This document shows, in pieces, positions 63,301 to 64,000 of a DNA stretch of 64,000 bases (the stretch's first letter is position 1; each line of letters starts with the position of its first letter). Location: positions 1 through 64,000 of the forward strand of contig VFHP01000009.1 of assembly GCA_009391535.1 (NCBI GenBank). The letters are read 5' to 3'. The notes under the pieces were generated by a model. The model worked only from the letters and a program-made list of their open reading frames with translations, was not told where the DNA came from and searched no databases. A program made the translations under genes and the position numbers. Source of the stretch: SAR202 cluster bacterium. Lineage in GTDB: Bacteria; Chloroflexota; Dehalococcoidia; Lucifugimonadales; UBA2985.

Positions 63301-64000
63301 CCTAGATCTGTCAATTCCGACATCGCTACATTTTTTGGGAATAGATATGGTTCTGCTTTTCAGCAAGAAATTATGGCCCTTAGAAATTTAGAGCAACCCG
63401 CTAGAATCAGTAATGGCATAACAGACATACAGGCTAGCCACTTGTCTACTAACAAGCTTCCAATGTCGGACATTCTTCCTCCTTACGCCTATACAACGGG
63501 AGCGTTAAAGTGTAACTACAACCCAATGTCTGATGGATATGAGTTTAATTACACGCCAGATAGCCAAGGTGGTTTTTTTCCGTTTGATTTGTTTGAGAAC
63601 ACTCTCACTCCTTCAGATATGGCTCAAATACCAAACCAGAGTAAGATACCTCTAGGAACAAGACAACTATTATGCCCTAAAGATCTAACAAACTTTATTA
63701 GTGAAAATGGTAGAATCTCTTGCTATGTCAGGTATGACGATAGTCAATATCTAAGTTTCCACGGAATAAGCAAGGACTCAATCACCCAAGAAGTAATCAC
63801 TAGAAACGGAGAATTAGTTCCAGACCTAGTTGAAGCAATGGATAATATGAAGCCAGATAAATTTCACAGCTTTAACACAAAAGATGATCTTGCGAAGCTG
63901 CCAAGATCTCTTGCTTTTGTTAAATGTGAAGTAGATTCAAAACTTTATATGCCTCCAAAATCTGTTGGTGTTGATCCCAACGCCACCTTTGCATTGACCA
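60337..64000 (+). CDS. Tail-tip/hub-like protein, 3' end outside window (partial)
   Basis: ATG 60337 overlaps the preceding stop, and the frame stays open for 1,221 codons to the window edge. The N-terminus (FLGASIRSFSVNGGFGDSTS, TLSVALVNDEYN) resembles phage tail-hub proteins that begin with a strand domain of this kind. Later come LYYLDFDQIDMLSLAQELCD (pieces), a helical, Ala-rich region at about residues 749-908 (KITAAKTQIATNY, LKQVQRLQEEGMENALKVY), and GKTFLVKIPKRCNLSY. I read it as a large hub or tail-associated protein. ORFs at 61004 and 61337 are out-of-frame shadows. Confidence 0.72.
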   Translation, partial: MGWPREDEVNGFNEYSITPGSGATGLSWPDKGAIPESLSAGGWTVGNEGFVQQTFLGASIRSFSVNGGFGDSTSTLSVALVNDEYNVSDKSGLGKGDDVYHNGVRDNFIPPPVGSPVFFKFGKNPATVEDAWRKVFDDTYTWAPDFPNPNWNKPQKYTGSSRQTMPEERDYPIVTTVSGVISEIPGHGHYFKGSSNPVDLKAGTGSLNISDDSNRWEDQSSRFDPTNKGRGRYHFAFGGILQSYTENRGGGGNPLYDVQVVDPREILSNAVLILNNYSGTTFNNKNLFNVYGFLEYEPSDTLRQALRSHYKVNDNPDFTGVNPIDGQVPMLRKYVQPDGGILYYGDDMYRNVPPLPFSFLPGMLPPTFPITGVGYSRRSDKGIPYYRVYQALSALFNYDGALPAEYVSRGFGGTINFRGFNYVVDFSGIPLDRIPKFYYLDFDQIDMLSLAQELCDVISHDLFVSLLPVIDHPACEWLYNWNKNCINNGNQTDLVAGIIRVDAINRSDKPVYGSIQKFLNSLASLGIEVENRDIGFELSNVVTDKFIVGAQETEMYYFSGNKDRDFLETRRYQAFGGRGADKHLKEQWYLSTSFNQQIIPFYGFLGKDAVTIPRGYGSYQQILLDSTSLNANGVGNYYVATEMELRAASVSFEQWKNFLLTYNDVYMESMEENDGFEKALLVQTPFVPDGQIFNPNISNNYGVSSPRCVWRSDRNYVGPDGLPASPCSPPYGYPLYFKRAEKIGIPEAGLAKITAAKTQIATNYAKLKLPKNSEKFQEIRMKDMEEAKDQIMVNLNAAKSVAAGIFDRVSTLVPEAIFPKAMASFVTKNDKLNEVVSVAKDLAATAFEAAVKARAQKDYALTVGAIKTFLDKNEGMLKQVQRLQEEGMENALKVYNFVKGVADKHLGKTFLVKIPKRCNLSYSKDIKVKSITQGVWNHPNNFNAAGNAVNPQGLEVVPDPDMVQEGVNQAQAQGHLVTEYSYGPFGFMPRSVNSDIATFFGNRYGSAFQQEIMALRNLEQPARISNGITDIQASHLSTNKLPMSDILPPYAYTTGALKCNYNPMSDGYEFNYTPDSQGGFFPFDLFENTLTPSDMAQIPNQSKIPLGTRQLLCPKDLTNFISENGRISCYVRYDDSQYLSFHGISKDSITQEVITRNGELVPDLVEAMDNMKPDKFHSFNTKDDLAKLPRSLAFVKCEVDSKLYMPPKSVGVDPNATFALT

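Overview
The window is one continuous stretch of a tailed-phage genome (Caudoviricetes): the packaging and virion half of a large phage or prophage. Almost every gene is on the + strand, packed head to tail, often with stop and start codons overlapping (TAATG at 5106, 5750, 20488, 30778, 55944, 57779, 60337). There is no host gene, rRNA, tRNA, transposase or integrase. The order of terminase, portal, protease/scaffold, decoration protein, major capsid protein, fibres, neck, tail tube, chaperones, tape measure and tail tip is the classical long-tailed order. No sheath gene is visible, and the tape measure is 2,536 residues, so a siphovirus with a very long tail is the best guess. The host is not identifiable. 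The left-end promoters fit an ordinary bacterial sigma-70.

Layout. 1-530: two small minus-strand genes, each behind a near-perfect sigma-70 promoter (TTGACA, 17 bp, TATACT). 834-5750: a small acidic protein, a fibre-like protein, a sigma-region-2 protein, a helix-turn-helix protein (possible small terminase), GDP-mannose 4,6-dehydratase, an unknown protein, an HNH nuclease, an ERCC4-type nuclease and a ClpP-like protease. 5750-13026: large terminase, portal, maturation protease fused to scaffold (with a nested scaffold start), decoration protein and capsid protein, closed by a strong terminator. 13154-30292: about 17 kb of fibre and adhesin genes, including two giant fibres (1,795 and 1,929 aa) and two gene pairs with matching N-termini. 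30302-36122: neck proteins, tail tube and three chaperone-position genes behind a structured leader. 36162-64000: tape measure, a 4,053-aa virion protein, and tail-tip proteins, the last cut by the window end.

Regulation. Six intergenic gaps carry the motif GTGTATAAT or GTGTATATA with no -35 box, 16 to 52 bases before a start codon. With the encoded sigma-like protein this suggests a T4-like scheme: early genes from host sigma-70 promoters, virion genes from a phage-specific late promoter.

Most notable. (1) I could not find a single CCWGG (CCAGG/CCTGG) site in 64 kb, although CCCGG/CCGGG is common and every Pro-Gly codon pair I checked uses CCC or CCG. This points to strong selection against an EcoRII/Dcm-type site. 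(2) The 4,053-aa protein carries seven FG-GAP-like blades with a von Willebrand A-like domain (DxSxS motif) lodged in blade 2, resembling an integrin alpha head. (3) The tube-chaperone gap holds a 61-nt multi-hairpin element, a strong ribosome site feeding a 15-codon leader ORF, and a hairpin presenting the next gene's start in its loop. All functional names come from reading motifs by eye; no searches were run.
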